DNA of 6,442 nt from Burkholderiaceae bacterium (GCA_023253905.1 JALREG010000277.1:1-6442), one strand, 5' to 3'. Shown: positions 1 through 5,778, numbered from the stretch's first letter. The notes: generated by a model from the letters alone, not told the origin. A program made the numbers and translations.

Positions 1-622
1 CCGCTGCAGCGCCGCGGTAGGGAATATGCACCAGGTGCAGGCTCGCTGTGCTGTTCAGCATGACGCCAAGGAGATGGTTGAGCGTGCCGTTGCCCGCCGA
101 AGCGTAGTCGATCTTCCCGGGCCGCTGGCGGGCAAGTTCGATCAGCTCTTTGAGGCTTCGCGCCGGAAACGACGGGTTGGCCACCAGCAGATAGGGGGCG
201 GTGGCCACCGTCATGATGGGCGAGAAGTCGGAGACGGGATCAAATCCGGGATTACGGTAGAGGGCAGGGTTGATGGTCTGCGCGCTCTGGGCCGTGAGGA
301 GCAGCGTGTAGCCGTCCTTGGGCGCCCGTGCAACATGCGCTGTACCGACGTTCCCGCCCGCGCCAGTGCGATTCTCGATGACCACCGACTGCCCAAACGC
401 CGGGCCCAGACGCTGGGCGAACGCGCGGGCGACGGTGTCGTTGGCGCCGCCCGCAGCCTGCGGCACGACGATGACCACGGGCTTGGCGGGGTAGGCGTCC
501 TGCGCCAAAGCGCGTGCCGGCAGCGTGCAGGCGAAGCCGGCGAGCAGGGTGGGCAAGGCGGTGACAGCAACCAGCCTGCCGGTTTTCACGGCCAGGAACA
601 GGCAGCGCGTTGGAACACTCAT
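1..622 (-). CDS. Bug/TctC-family tripartite tricarboxylate transporter substrate-binding protein (3' end missing)
   Basis: Leftward gene read by translating the reverse strand from the ATG at 622. 207 residues are visible and the frame is still open at the window edge, so roughly the C-terminal third to half is missing (family members are usually about 320-330 residues). Residues 1-40 look like a Sec signal peptide: basic n-region with K13 and R16, a hydrophobic core around 17-33, and an ALA cleavage site just before QDAYPAKPV. The mature part shows Bug-family landmarks: VVIVVPQAAGGANDTVAR (49-66), a variant of the usual PF.PGG..D..AR motif; VIENRTGAGGNVG (81-93); PKDGYTLLL (101-109); DYASAGNGT (172-180); and HIPYRG (199-204). 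The family binds carboxylates or similar small acids in the periplasm, sometimes for a TctAB permease, though many members are orphans. No permease gene is seen here, and the ligand cannot be inferred. The GGAGAGG Shine-Dalgarno supports this start. It lies 52 bp downstream of yaeQ on the same strand. Confidence 0.93.
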   Translation of the reverse strand, partial: MSVPTRCLFLAVKTGRLVAVTALPTLLAGFACTLPARALAQDAYPAKPVVIVVPQAAGGANDTVARAFAQRLGPAFGQSVVIENRTGAGGNVGTAHVARAPKDGYTLLLTAQSAQTINPALYRNPGFDPVSDFSPIMTVATAPYLLVANPSFPARSLKELIELARQRPGKIDYASAGNGTLNHLLGVMLNSTASLHLVHIPYRGAAA

Positions 623-626
623 GAGG

Positions 627-633
627 CCTCTCC
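627..633 (-). promoter_or_regulatory. Shine-Dalgarno of the Bug-family gene, with weak -10-like box upstream
   Basis: On the reverse strand, GGAGAGG sits 4 nt before the ATG at 622 (7 nt from its GGAG core) and fixes the start. The 52-bp gap to yaeQ (623-674) also holds TATGAT (reverse strand, 661-656), which resembles a -10 box. No acceptable -35 hexamer lies 16-19 bp upstream, so a separate promoter is only a possibility and read-through from yaeQ is equally likely. I see no clear terminator hairpin in this gap. Confidence 0.55.
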
Positions 634-674
634 GATGGGGGATCGTGCTCAGCGAATCATACTGAATGCAAGGC

Positions 675-1235
675 TTAAAGCAGTCGTGCGGGTTCGAGCG
701 TGACGAGGTCGGTGCCGTTTCCCATCATCAGGGTACCGTCTTGAATCGTGGCCTGAAGCGACATGGAGCGTGCTGCAAATTTGCCGAGGGCTCGGGTCGC
801 TTCAGCGGGCAGGTGCCAGATTTCGATCTTTGACTGGCGCGACAGCTTCGGTTCAAGGAGCGACCACCACACGTCGGCTGCGGCTGAGAACGCGTAGACG
901 CAGACGCGGTCTGCGCGACTACTGGCCCGCGTGAGCGCGCGGTCATCGGGTTGGCCCACTTCGATCCACAAGCGTCGACGGCCGGTGTAGTCGGTGAGCC
1001 GAAGATCCGGGTCATCGGGGTCAGAGAGTCCAGCCCCGAACGCGAGTTCGGCGTCGCCCTCGCAAATCGTCTGGACCTGATGCGCATTCAGGGCATATGC
1101 CGCGACCCGAACCATCATGCGCTCTTCGGTTTCGCTGGGGTGGCAGGCGATGGTGAGCTGATGTTGGGCATAGTGACCATTGTCGATATCGGACACATCG
1201 AGTTGGACTTTGTAGATCGTCGATTTCAGGGCCAT
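675..1235 (-). CDS. yaeQ: YaeQ family protein
   Basis: Encodes 186 residues; E. coli YaeQ is about 181, so it is full length. The N-terminus MALKSTIYK is the family's characteristic start. It is followed by LTIACHPSETEERMMVR (27-43), the acidic DPDDPDL segment (72-78), TDYTGRRRLWIEVGQPDDRAL (81-101), ADRVCVYAF (108-116) and IEIWHLP (137-143), all matching the family pattern. From knowledge of the family, YaeQ is a small cytosolic protein with a variant PD-(D/E)XK nuclease-like fold. The acidic DPD segment and E92 in WIEVG are the likely remnants of that site. Its biochemical role is not established, and an early link to suppression of RfaH loss remains unresolved. I chose ATG 1235 over an in-frame GTG at 1265 because GAGGA lies 6 nt upstream of the former and because MALK.TIYK is conserved. 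The gene diverges from the EamA cluster and is followed by the Bug-family gene. Confidence 0.95.
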   Translation of the reverse strand: MALKSTIYKVQLDVSDIDNGHYAQHQLTIACHPSETEERMMVRVAAYALNAHQVQTICEGDAELAFGAGLSDPDDPDLRLTDYTGRRRLWIEVGQPDDRALTRASSRADRVCVYAFSAAADVWWSLLEPKLSRQSKIEIWHLPAEATRALGKFAARSMSLQATIQDGTLMMGNGTDLVTLEPARLL

Positions 1236-1241
1236 CAGGCG

Positions 1242-1246
1242 TCCTC
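1242..1246 (-). promoter_or_regulatory. Shine-Dalgarno that decides the yaeQ start
   Basis: On the reverse strand, GAGGA is separated by 6 nt from the ATG at 1235. The alternative in-frame GTG at 1265 would add ten residues (VTIPPLRGRL) and has no comparable purine-rich site upstream, so the shorter protein is preferred. Confidence 0.6.
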
Positions 1247-1290
1247 GCAATGGCGGGATTGTCACATGGCGAGAGGGTCCCAGCGGGGAT

Positions 1291-1322
1291 AGGACGGCGA
1301 GGACGGCGAGGACGGCGAGGAC
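1291..1322. repeat. 9-bp tandem repeat, three perfect units plus a partial
   Basis: The unit AGGACGGCG occurs at 1291-1299, 1300-1308 and 1309-1317, followed by AGGAC at 1318-1322 before the sequence diverges (AGGACCGCC). It lies in the non-coding gap between two divergent genes. On the reverse strand the unit reads CGCCGTCCT. Short GC-rich tandem repeats like this can vary in copy number by slippage. Whether it does anything here is unknown. Confidence 0.9.
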
Positions 1323-1378
1323 CGCCCCTGCGAGACGTACCGGCGACGAGCGGATCAGCGCGAGTATGATCCGGGGCC

Positions 1379-2284
1379 ATGTCGATAAACGACCTCACGC
1401 CGCCTGGGCGTCCGCCTGGCGATCATGCGGCGAACCGGCTGGGCATCCTGTTCATGGTCGTTTCGCTTGCCTGTTTTGTGATCAACGATGCGTTGATAAA
1501 GGCGCTGGGCGACTCGATGCCCCTTTGGCAAGCGATCTTTGTGCGAGCGGCGTTTTGCTCGATCTGGATCGTCATTGCATTGCAGGTGGCGGGCGTTCGC
1601 GTGCAGCCACGCGAGCATGTTCGCCTTCCCGTCCTCGCCCGCGGGCTGATTGATTGCGTGGCCACCTTCACCTATCTGCTCTCCCTCATGCACATGCCCC
1701 TGGGGGATGCGATCGCCATCAATATGGCCTCGCCTCTGATGGTGACCGCACTTGCCGTACTGGTGCTGCGCGAGCGTGTGGACAGGCTGCGCTGGATGGC
1801 GATTCTGGTGGGCTTTGGCGGCGTGCTGTTACTCGTGCAGCCATCGGCGGACGGGCTGAATCTGTATGGCTTGCTCTGTCTCTTCGCCACGCTCATGCAT
1901 TCGATACGCGACCTGGTCACCCGCCGCATTGCTCCCGGTGTACCTTCGCTCGTGATCACGCTGGTCACGTCGCTTACCGTCATGGTGGTCTCGGGCCTCT
2001 TCTGCCTGGGCGCCGAATGGCAACCCCTTGATCTGCGCTCAACGGTGCTGCTGGCGTCAGCAGCACTCTTTCTGACCGGCGGCTATTTTTTCGTGATCCG
2101 TAGCACCCGGATCGGCGAGTTGTCGGTGGTGGCCCCGTTTCGGTACAGTGGACTTCCTATCGGATTGGTGCTGGGCTGGATAGTGTGGGATGAACTGCCC
2201 AATCTCACTGGCTGGACTGGCATCGCGCTTCTGATTGGTGCCGGGCTGTATCTGCTGTATCGCGAGCGGGAGGCTCGACGCTGA
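1379..2284 (+). CDS. EamA/DMT-family transporter (ten transmembrane helices)
   Basis: 301 residues, the usual length for the drug/metabolite transporter superfamily. Two EamA repeats of five helices each are visible, at about residues 22-153 and 162-294. Hydrophobic segments fall near 21-38, 50-70, 87-104, 107-130, 137-154, 160-178, 190-210, 222-240, 249-270 and 276-294. Typical features are the conserved early acidic/polar position in FVINDALIKAL (33-43), AIAINMASPLMVTALAVLVLRERVDRLRWMAILVGFGGVLLLVQP at the end of the first repeat (111-155), and the matching VVAPFRYSGLPIGLVLGWIVWDE (250-272) plus a basic cytoplasmic tail YREREARR. The family works in the inner membrane, often exporting amino acids or metabolites. 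The substrate is not readable here. The first 20 residues are polar. The start has no good Shine-Dalgarno; the in-frame M26 lies inside helix 1, so ATG 1379 is kept. The stop is 3 bp before the aminotransferase start, implying co-transcription. Confidence 0.93.
   Translation: MSINDLTPPGRPPGDHAANRLGILFMVVSLACFVINDALIKALGDSMPLWQAIFVRAAFCSIWIVIALQVAGVRVQPREHVRLPVLARGLIDCVATFTYLLSLMHMPLGDAIAINMASPLMVTALAVLVLRERVDRLRWMAILVGFGGVLLLVQPSADGLNLYGLLCLFATLMHSIRDLVTRRIAPGVPSLVITLVTSLTVMVVSGLFCLGAEWQPLDLRSTVLLASAALFLTGGYFFVIRSTRIGELSVVAPFRYSGLPIGLVLGWIVWDELPNLTGWTGIALLIGAGLYLLYREREARR
2045..2066 (+). other. Intragenic hairpin with downstream pyrimidine tract
   Basis: GTGCTGCTG (2045-2053) and CAGCAGCAC (2058-2066) are perfect reverse complements around the tetraloop GCGT, followed at once by TCTTTCT. 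The shape recalls an intrinsic terminator or attenuator, but it lies inside the EamA gene (Leu/Ala codons near residues 223-230), so it may simply reflect repetitive CTG/GCA codons in a transmembrane helix. The T tract is interrupted by cytosines, which weakens the terminator reading. Confidence 0.45.
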
Positions 2285-2287
2285 CCT

Positions 2288-3514
2288 ATGAACACACCCG
2301 AGTCCTATCTTCTTCCCGCCTATCGTACGATAGGCGAGTCCCTGATTCGCGAACTGGCCAAGCTGATGAGCGTGCCAGGCATGGTGTCGCTTGCAGGGGG
2401 CTATCCGGGGCCAGAGCTATTTGATCAGGACGGACTCCGCGCGGCCGCTGACGAGGCGCTTGTCTCCTCCCCGGTGGCGTGTCTTCAGTACGGGCCGACC
2501 GACGGCCTGCCGGCACTGCGAGCGGGGATCGCCGGCTGGATGGGCGATGCGGGCACGCAGTGCAGCGTTGACGATATTTTGGTCACCTCGGGTTCGCAGC
2601 AGGGCTTTGATCTGCTGGTGCGTACGCTGCTTCGTCCGGGCGACGTGGCGCTGGTCGAGCGACCCACCTACACGGGCCCGCTCCGGCTGCTGAAAATCGC
2701 CGAGGTGACGACGCGCACGGTGGGGGTCGATCACAACGGGCTTGATGTGGACGAGCTTGAGGCCCTCCTTCGCGAGGCCGCAAAGGGACAACTGCCGCGC
2801 CCCAAACTGCTCTATGTCGTGCCCACGTTTGCGAACCCGAGCGGCGCCACCATGCCCCTTGCGCGGCGGCTTCGTCTGCTCGAACTCGCCGTACAGTTCG
2901 GCGTCGTAGTGGTGGAAGACGATCCCTACGGGCGCTTACGCTTTCACGGCGACCCGCAGCCTCATCTTCTGAGTCTGGTTGATCAGGTGCCTGGGGCCCG
3001 CGATTGGGTGGTGCATCTGGGCAGCTTTTCCAAGGTGATTGCGCCTGGGCTTCGAACCGGATGGCTGATTGCGGCGCCGGCAATTCGTCGCGCCTGCCTG
3101 ATCGCCAAGCAGCTTGATGATCTGTCCAATCCCGGCTTCACCCAGATGACCGTGGCCCGCTACCTGGAGGCGGGACGGCTGCGGGCGCACCTGCCAGTCA
3201 TCCTTGGCGCGTATCGCGAGCGGGCGCAGGCCATGCGGGAGGCGATTGCTGCGCATCTGTCGTCACGGATCGAGGTGAATGTCCCGGAGGGCGGCATGTT
3301 CATGTGGGGACGGATCCGAAGCGGAGCGAGTGCCCGCGACCTGCTCAAGCACGCCATCAACGAGAAGGTTACGTTCGTGGCTGGCGATATTTATTACGCC
3401 GACCAAACCGATCCCGCTACCCTGCGGCTGTCGTTTTCCACGCCCACGCCCGACCAGATCCGAACCGGTGTTGCACGTATTGGTCAGGCGCTGGATCGTC
3501 TTGGTCCTGCGTGA
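2288..3514 (+). CDS. PLP-dependent aminotransferase, class I/II (LysN/MocR-core-like)
   Basis: 408 residues, a complete fold-type I aminotransferase of the group containing 2-aminoadipate/aromatic aminotransferases. It resembles the catalytic part of MocR regulators but has no N-terminal winged-helix DNA-binding domain. Visible landmarks: SLAGGYPGPELF (34-45), substrate loop; YGPTDGLPALRAGIAGWM (68-85); TSGSQQGFDLL (100-110), cofactor phosphate region; ERPTYTG (124-130); PTFANPSG with N183; EDDPYG with D211 and Y214, which contact the PLP ring; GSFSKVIAPGLRTGW with K249 as the Schiff-base lysine and R256 binding phosphate; PEGGMFMW (333-340); and LRLSFS with R380, the expected substrate carboxylate arginine. 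All catalytic residues are present, so it should be an active cytosolic transaminase that moves an amino group from an amino acid to a 2-keto acid. The specific substrate cannot be told. It starts 3 bp after the EamA stop; GGGAGG at 2268-2273 is rather far (14 nt), suggesting translational coupling. A perfect palindrome lies in codons 10-17. Confidence 0.93.
   Translation: MNTPESYLLPAYRTIGESLIRELAKLMSVPGMVSLAGGYPGPELFDQDGLRAAADEALVSSPVACLQYGPTDGLPALRAGIAGWMGDAGTQCSVDDILVTSGSQQGFDLLVRTLLRPGDVALVERPTYTGPLRLLKIAEVTTRTVGVDHNGLDVDELEALLREAAKGQLPRPKLLYVVPTFANPSGATMPLARRLRLLELAVQFGVVVVEDDPYGRLRFHGDPQPHLLSLVDQVPGARDWVVHLGSFSKVIAPGLRTGWLIAAPAIRRACLIAKQLDDLSNPGFTQMTVARYLEAGRLRAHLPVILGAYRERAQAMREAIAAHLSSRIEVNVPEGGMFMWGRIRSGASARDLLKHAINEKVTFVAGDIYYADQTDPATLRLSFSTPTPDQIRTGVARIGQALDRLGPA
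2317..2336. repeat. Perfect 20-bp palindrome within the start of the aminotransferase gene
   Basis: The half-site CGCCTATCGT is followed directly by its exact reverse complement ACGATAGGCG, with no spacer. It begins 29 bp after the aminotransferase A of ATG and spans codons 10-17 (end of P10 through the first base of E17), including an ATA isoleucine codon that is unexpected in such GC-rich DNA. A 7-bp direct repeat CGAGTCC lies on either side, at 2299-2305 and 2335-2341 (the second overlaps the palindrome's last two bases). In DNA this is the form of a dimeric-repressor operator; in RNA it could fold into an 8-bp stem with a GUAC loop close to the start codon. No regulator gene is present in the window. 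Confidence 0.85.
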
Positions 3515-3519
3515 CCCGA

Positions 3520-4869
3520 ATGAAAGTCTTCCACGGCTGGAAGATGGTGGGTGCAGGCGCTGCGCTCCAGGTGCTGCAGGGCGGATTGATGCAGCAGTCG
3601 TACGGCGCCTATGTGGCCGTACTGTCCGACGAGCGCGACTGGAGTAAAACCGAGCTCTCGGGCGGGGCGGCGCTCATGTCGCTTGAAACCGCCATCATCG
3701 GGCCGCTCGTTGGGTGGCTGGTTGACCGCTTCGGTGAAGGCCCGGTGATTCGGGCGGGCGTGGTGCTCTTTGGTCTGGGCCTGATCGCGCTCGGCATGGT
3801 GGACAGCCTCGCGGCCTTCTATTCGGCGATCGCAGTATGCGCTGTGGGCATGACGCTCTGTGGATACTTTCCGGTCAACGTAGCCATCATTCACTGGTTT
3901 GAACGTTACCGGGCGCGAGCGCTTTCGGCGTTGGGCCTGGGGGTCGGCTTCGGCGGCGTACTGGTGCCGTTGGTGGCGGCCTTGATGCAGGCGTTTGGCT
4001 GGCGCGTCACCGCGATTGCCTCCGGTCTGATTGTGCTGGCAGTGGGGTTACCCATCAGTCGTGTGTTTCGCGGACGTCCGCAGCAATTGGGTGAGCAGGT
4101 TGACGGTCTTCCGGCCCCGGCCGAGGCGTTGGCAGCATCCGGTTCGCCAGCTGGTGCGTCAGCGTCGGGCGGGCCAACCGCGGGGGCCGTGTCCGTGTCG
4201 GCGGGCTCAGCCTTTGCCGCCGACGAGCACGCGCTCAGCGCAGCCGAGCAGGCAAAGCGTGGCTTTACGCTCCACGAGGCGATGCGCACCCGCGCCTTCT
4301 GGCTGCTTGCGATCGGCCACGGTGCGGCGCTGCTGATCGTGGGGGCTGTCAATGTGCACGCGATCACGCACATGAAAGAGGGGCTCGGTTATTCGGTCAA
4401 CCTCGCCTCGCTGGTGATCATGCTGATGACCATTGCGCAGATTGGTGGCGTGCTGCTGGGAATCTGGATCGGCGATCGCTTTGTGAAGCGGCGCGTGGCA
4501 GCGCTCGCGATGGTGGGGCATTTTCTGGGACTGATCATGCTGACCTACGCCAACGGCTTTGCGATGCTGGTGGCGTTCGCCGTGCTGCATGGTGTTGCCT
4601 GGGGCGTACGCGGGCCCTTCATGCAGGCGATGCGAGCAGACTACTTCGGACGCCGTTCGATTGGCATGATCCTGGGCGTGTCGGCGGTGGTGGTGGCGAT
4701 TGGTCAGGTTGCAGGTCCGCTCGTGGCGGGCGTGTTCGTCGACCTGATGGGTGACTACCGGCTGGGCTTTACCGTTCTTGCCCTGGTTTCACTCGGCGGG
4801 GCCTGGGCCTTTATCGCCGCCGTGCAGCCGGTGCATCCTGCGCTGCGGGCGCACTCAACGCCAGCCTGA
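3520..4869 (+). CDS. MFS transporter (12 helices, OFA/MCT-like)
   Basis: 449 residues from ATG 3520. The N-terminus MKVFHGWKMVGAGAALQVLQGG matches the GW.MV opening common in oxalate/formate-antiporter-like and monocarboxylate-type MFS carriers. The signature loop between helices 2 and 3 is GPLVGWLVDRFG (61-72, with D69 and R70), and its second-half counterpart is GGVLLGIWIGDRFVKRR (309-325, D319 and R320). Other helices fall near 12-35, 45-65, 77-97, 102-124, 132-155, 161-181, 258-280, 293-316, 326-344, 347-369, 382-405 and 416-436. The central cytoplasmic loop (about 184-250) is long and contains an Ala/Gly/Ser/Pro-rich stretch at 196-235. An inner-membrane carrier for a small organic anion is likely; the substrate is unknown. 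The open frame extends upstream to 3304 inside the aminotransferase gene, but that part is not MFS-like. An in-frame GTG at 3511 overlaps the aminotransferase stop (GTGA) and is a possible alternative. No Shine-Dalgarno is evident, so re-initiation after the upstream stop is likely. Confidence 0.92.
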   Translation: MKVFHGWKMVGAGAALQVLQGGLMQQSYGAYVAVLSDERDWSKTELSGGAALMSLETAIIGPLVGWLVDRFGEGPVIRAGVVLFGLGLIALGMVDSLAAFYSAIAVCAVGMTLCGYFPVNVAIIHWFERYRARALSALGLGVGFGGVLVPLVAALMQAFGWRVTAIASGLIVLAVGLPISRVFRGRPQQLGEQVDGLPAPAEALAASGSPAGASASGGPTAGAVSVSAGSAFAADEHALSAAEQAKRGFTLHEAMRTRAFWLLAIGHGAALLIVGAVNVHAITHMKEGLGYSVNLASLVIMLMTIAQIGGVLLGIWIGDRFVKRRVAALAMVGHFLGLIMLTYANGFAMLVAFAVLHGVAWGVRGPFMQAMRADYFGRRSIGMILGVSAVVVAIGQVAGPLVAGVFVDLMGDYRLGFTVLALVSLGGAWAFIAAVQPVHPALRAHSTPA

Positions 4870-4879
4870 AACGCAGGCT
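4863..4879. terminator. Small hairpin at the convergent gene ends (weak bidirectional terminator candidate)
   Basis: AGCCTG (4863-4868) and CAGGCT (4874-4879) form a perfect 6-bp stem with loop AAACG. It overlaps the MFS stop codon (4867-4869) and ends 3 nt before the last base of the FGE-like gene's stop (4882-4884). Only 12 bp separate the two stops, so both transcripts would have to end in or beyond this spot. There is no run of T on either side, so an intrinsic terminator is plausible by position but weak by structure. Confidence 0.35.
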
Positions 4880-4881
4880 TC

Positions 4882-5778
4882 TCAGCGCGCGAGCCGCGCG
4901 CATCGAAACCCGATGTACACCACAGCGGTATCGCCCGGTTTGCTCTGACGGTGGTCTTCCCGCATGGGGCCGCTGCCATACCACCAGGAGCCGCCACGGG
5001 TGAGGCGCTCAGCATTGCCAGCGAGCCCAGGGGGGTCGTCGACCCACTCCCAAAGATTCGCGCCCATGTCGTGCAGGCCGTTCACGCCAGCTGGCGTCTG
5101 GCTGACGGCTGCATGGCCGAGTCCGCGCGACAGAGCGGCACCGTGCCGCACCGAGCGGCGGGCGGACTCCGACCCGCAGTCATCCAGGCACTGCGCGCCC
5201 GCCGGGGTGTTACCCGTGGGAAAGGGGTAGGTGCGTCCGTGCACGAATGGCGCGGGAGGGGTTGCGCGTTGCTCGCGATACGCCGCCGCAGTCCACTGCG
5301 CGTCGTTCGGAAGCTGACCGCCGGCCCAGCGGCAGAAGGCCTGGGCTTCGTCATAGGTGACATGCGCGGCCGGTTCGTCGTCGGCCGGGCGATATTGCGG
5401 TCCGTAGGGTGTCGCCCACGTCCATCCGGGTTTGCGGGTCCAGCCTGCTTCAAACACCGAACCGCCCCCATCACGTTCGGCTCGGGTGGTGAGCCGGGTG
5501 GCGGAAACGAATGTGCGGAACTGGCCGATGGTGGTCTCGGTGCGAGCGATTGAGAAGCCCTCGAGGGTGACCCAGTCGATACCGGTGCTTGCATCGTGCT
5601 GGACCGAACCGGTGGTGGCAGCAGAGGCCGCGATGAACGGGAAGCTGAGCAGGGCGAGGGCGATTGCCACAAGATGGCTGCCGGGGTGTGCAGACCGGTA
5701 CCGGCGGGCAGGCGATGTTGCGCCGCGAAGGCCGCGCCGCGCGACCCCCAAGTCGGTCTGCTGGGTCGTGTCATTCAT
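4882..5778 (-). CDS. Exported formylglycine-generating-enzyme-like (SUMF1/EgtB/PvdO fold) protein lacking the FGE cysteine pair
   Basis: 298 residues from the ATG at 5778. An arginine-rich N-terminus (R14, R15, R18, R25, R26, R28) precedes a hydrophobic segment at 36-54 ending ASAATT, a signal peptide with a long n-region or an anchor, so the rest should be periplasmic. FGE-sulfatase fold motifs follow: WVTLEGFSIARTETTIGQFRTFV (69-91); DEPAAHVTYDEAQAFCRWAGG (134-154) with QLPNDAQW (155-162); YPFPTGNTPAGAQCLDDCG (184-202); GVNGLHDMGANLWEWVDDP (231-249); RGGSWWYG (261-268); and GFRCAR (290-295). In true FGE two cysteines bind copper within GGS..C....C; aligning on GGSW, those positions are Y267 and M272 here, so sulfatase activation by the known chemistry is unlikely. 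C197 and C201 (CLDDC) could form a disulphide. A role as a binding or accessory protein, or a different metal enzyme as in EgtB or PvdO, is inference. Its start overlaps the ABC ATPase stop by 8 bp. The frame is open upstream to 5958, but that part lies in the ATPase gene. Confidence 0.88.
   Translation of the reverse strand: MNDTTQQTDLGVARRGLRGATSPARRYRSAHPGSHLVAIALALLSFPFIAASAATTGSVQHDASTGIDWVTLEGFSIARTETTIGQFRTFVSATRLTTRAERDGGGSVFEAGWTRKPGWTWATPYGPQYRPADDEPAAHVTYDEAQAFCRWAGGQLPNDAQWTAAAYREQRATPPAPFVHGRTYPFPTGNTPAGAQCLDDCGSESARRSVRHGAALSRGLGHAAVSQTPAGVNGLHDMGANLWEWVDDPPGLAGNAERLTRGGSWWYGSGPMREDHRQSKPGDTAVVYIGFRCARLAR

Larger units (their letters stand above)
1236..1378. other. Divergent intergenic region between yaeQ and the EamA cluster
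   Basis: These 143 bp should hold the promoters of two opposite transcription units. They contain the yaeQ ribosome-binding site, a 9-bp tandem repeat (1291-1322) and, close to the EamA gene, TATGAT at 1365-1370. If that box is a real -10 element, transcription would begin within a few bases of the EamA ATG at 1379. No good -35 box (TTGACA-like) is found at the right spacing on either strand, so no promoter is called with confidence. No small ORF with a plausible ribosome-binding site was seen. Confidence 0.5.

Noticed and set aside
26..703. Rightward open frame of 225 residues across the left end
   Set aside because: It is antisense to the clearly recognisable Bug-family protein and the end of yaeQ, has arginine/glycine-rich composition with no domain motifs, and reflects open reverse frames in GC-rich DNA.
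1236..1265. Longer yaeQ product starting at GTG 1265
   Set aside because: The family-conserved N-terminus is MALK.TIYK and a GAGGA site lies 6 nt before ATG 1235; no such site precedes the GTG.
2583..3083. Leftward 166-residue frame within the aminotransferase region
   Set aside because: It is antisense to the aminotransferase catalytic core, is arginine/proline/alanine-rich without motifs, and is a shadow of codon bias.
3304..3519. N-terminal extension of the MFS transporter to an ATG at 3304
   Set aside because: The added residues lie inside the aminotransferase gene in another frame and show no transporter features; the typical MFS start MKVFHGWKMV begins at 3520.
4951..5553. Rightward 200-residue open frame opposite the FGE-like gene
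   Set aside because: The reverse strand encodes a recognisable protein with several family motifs over the same span; this frame shows no recognisable domain or credible ribosome-binding site.
5694..5703. 10-bp palindrome CCGGTACCGG and similar short ones (2-11, 1950-1959, 6416-6425)
   Set aside because: Perfect 10-bp palindromes are expected several times in a window this size and GC content; unlike the 20-bp site they do not stand out.
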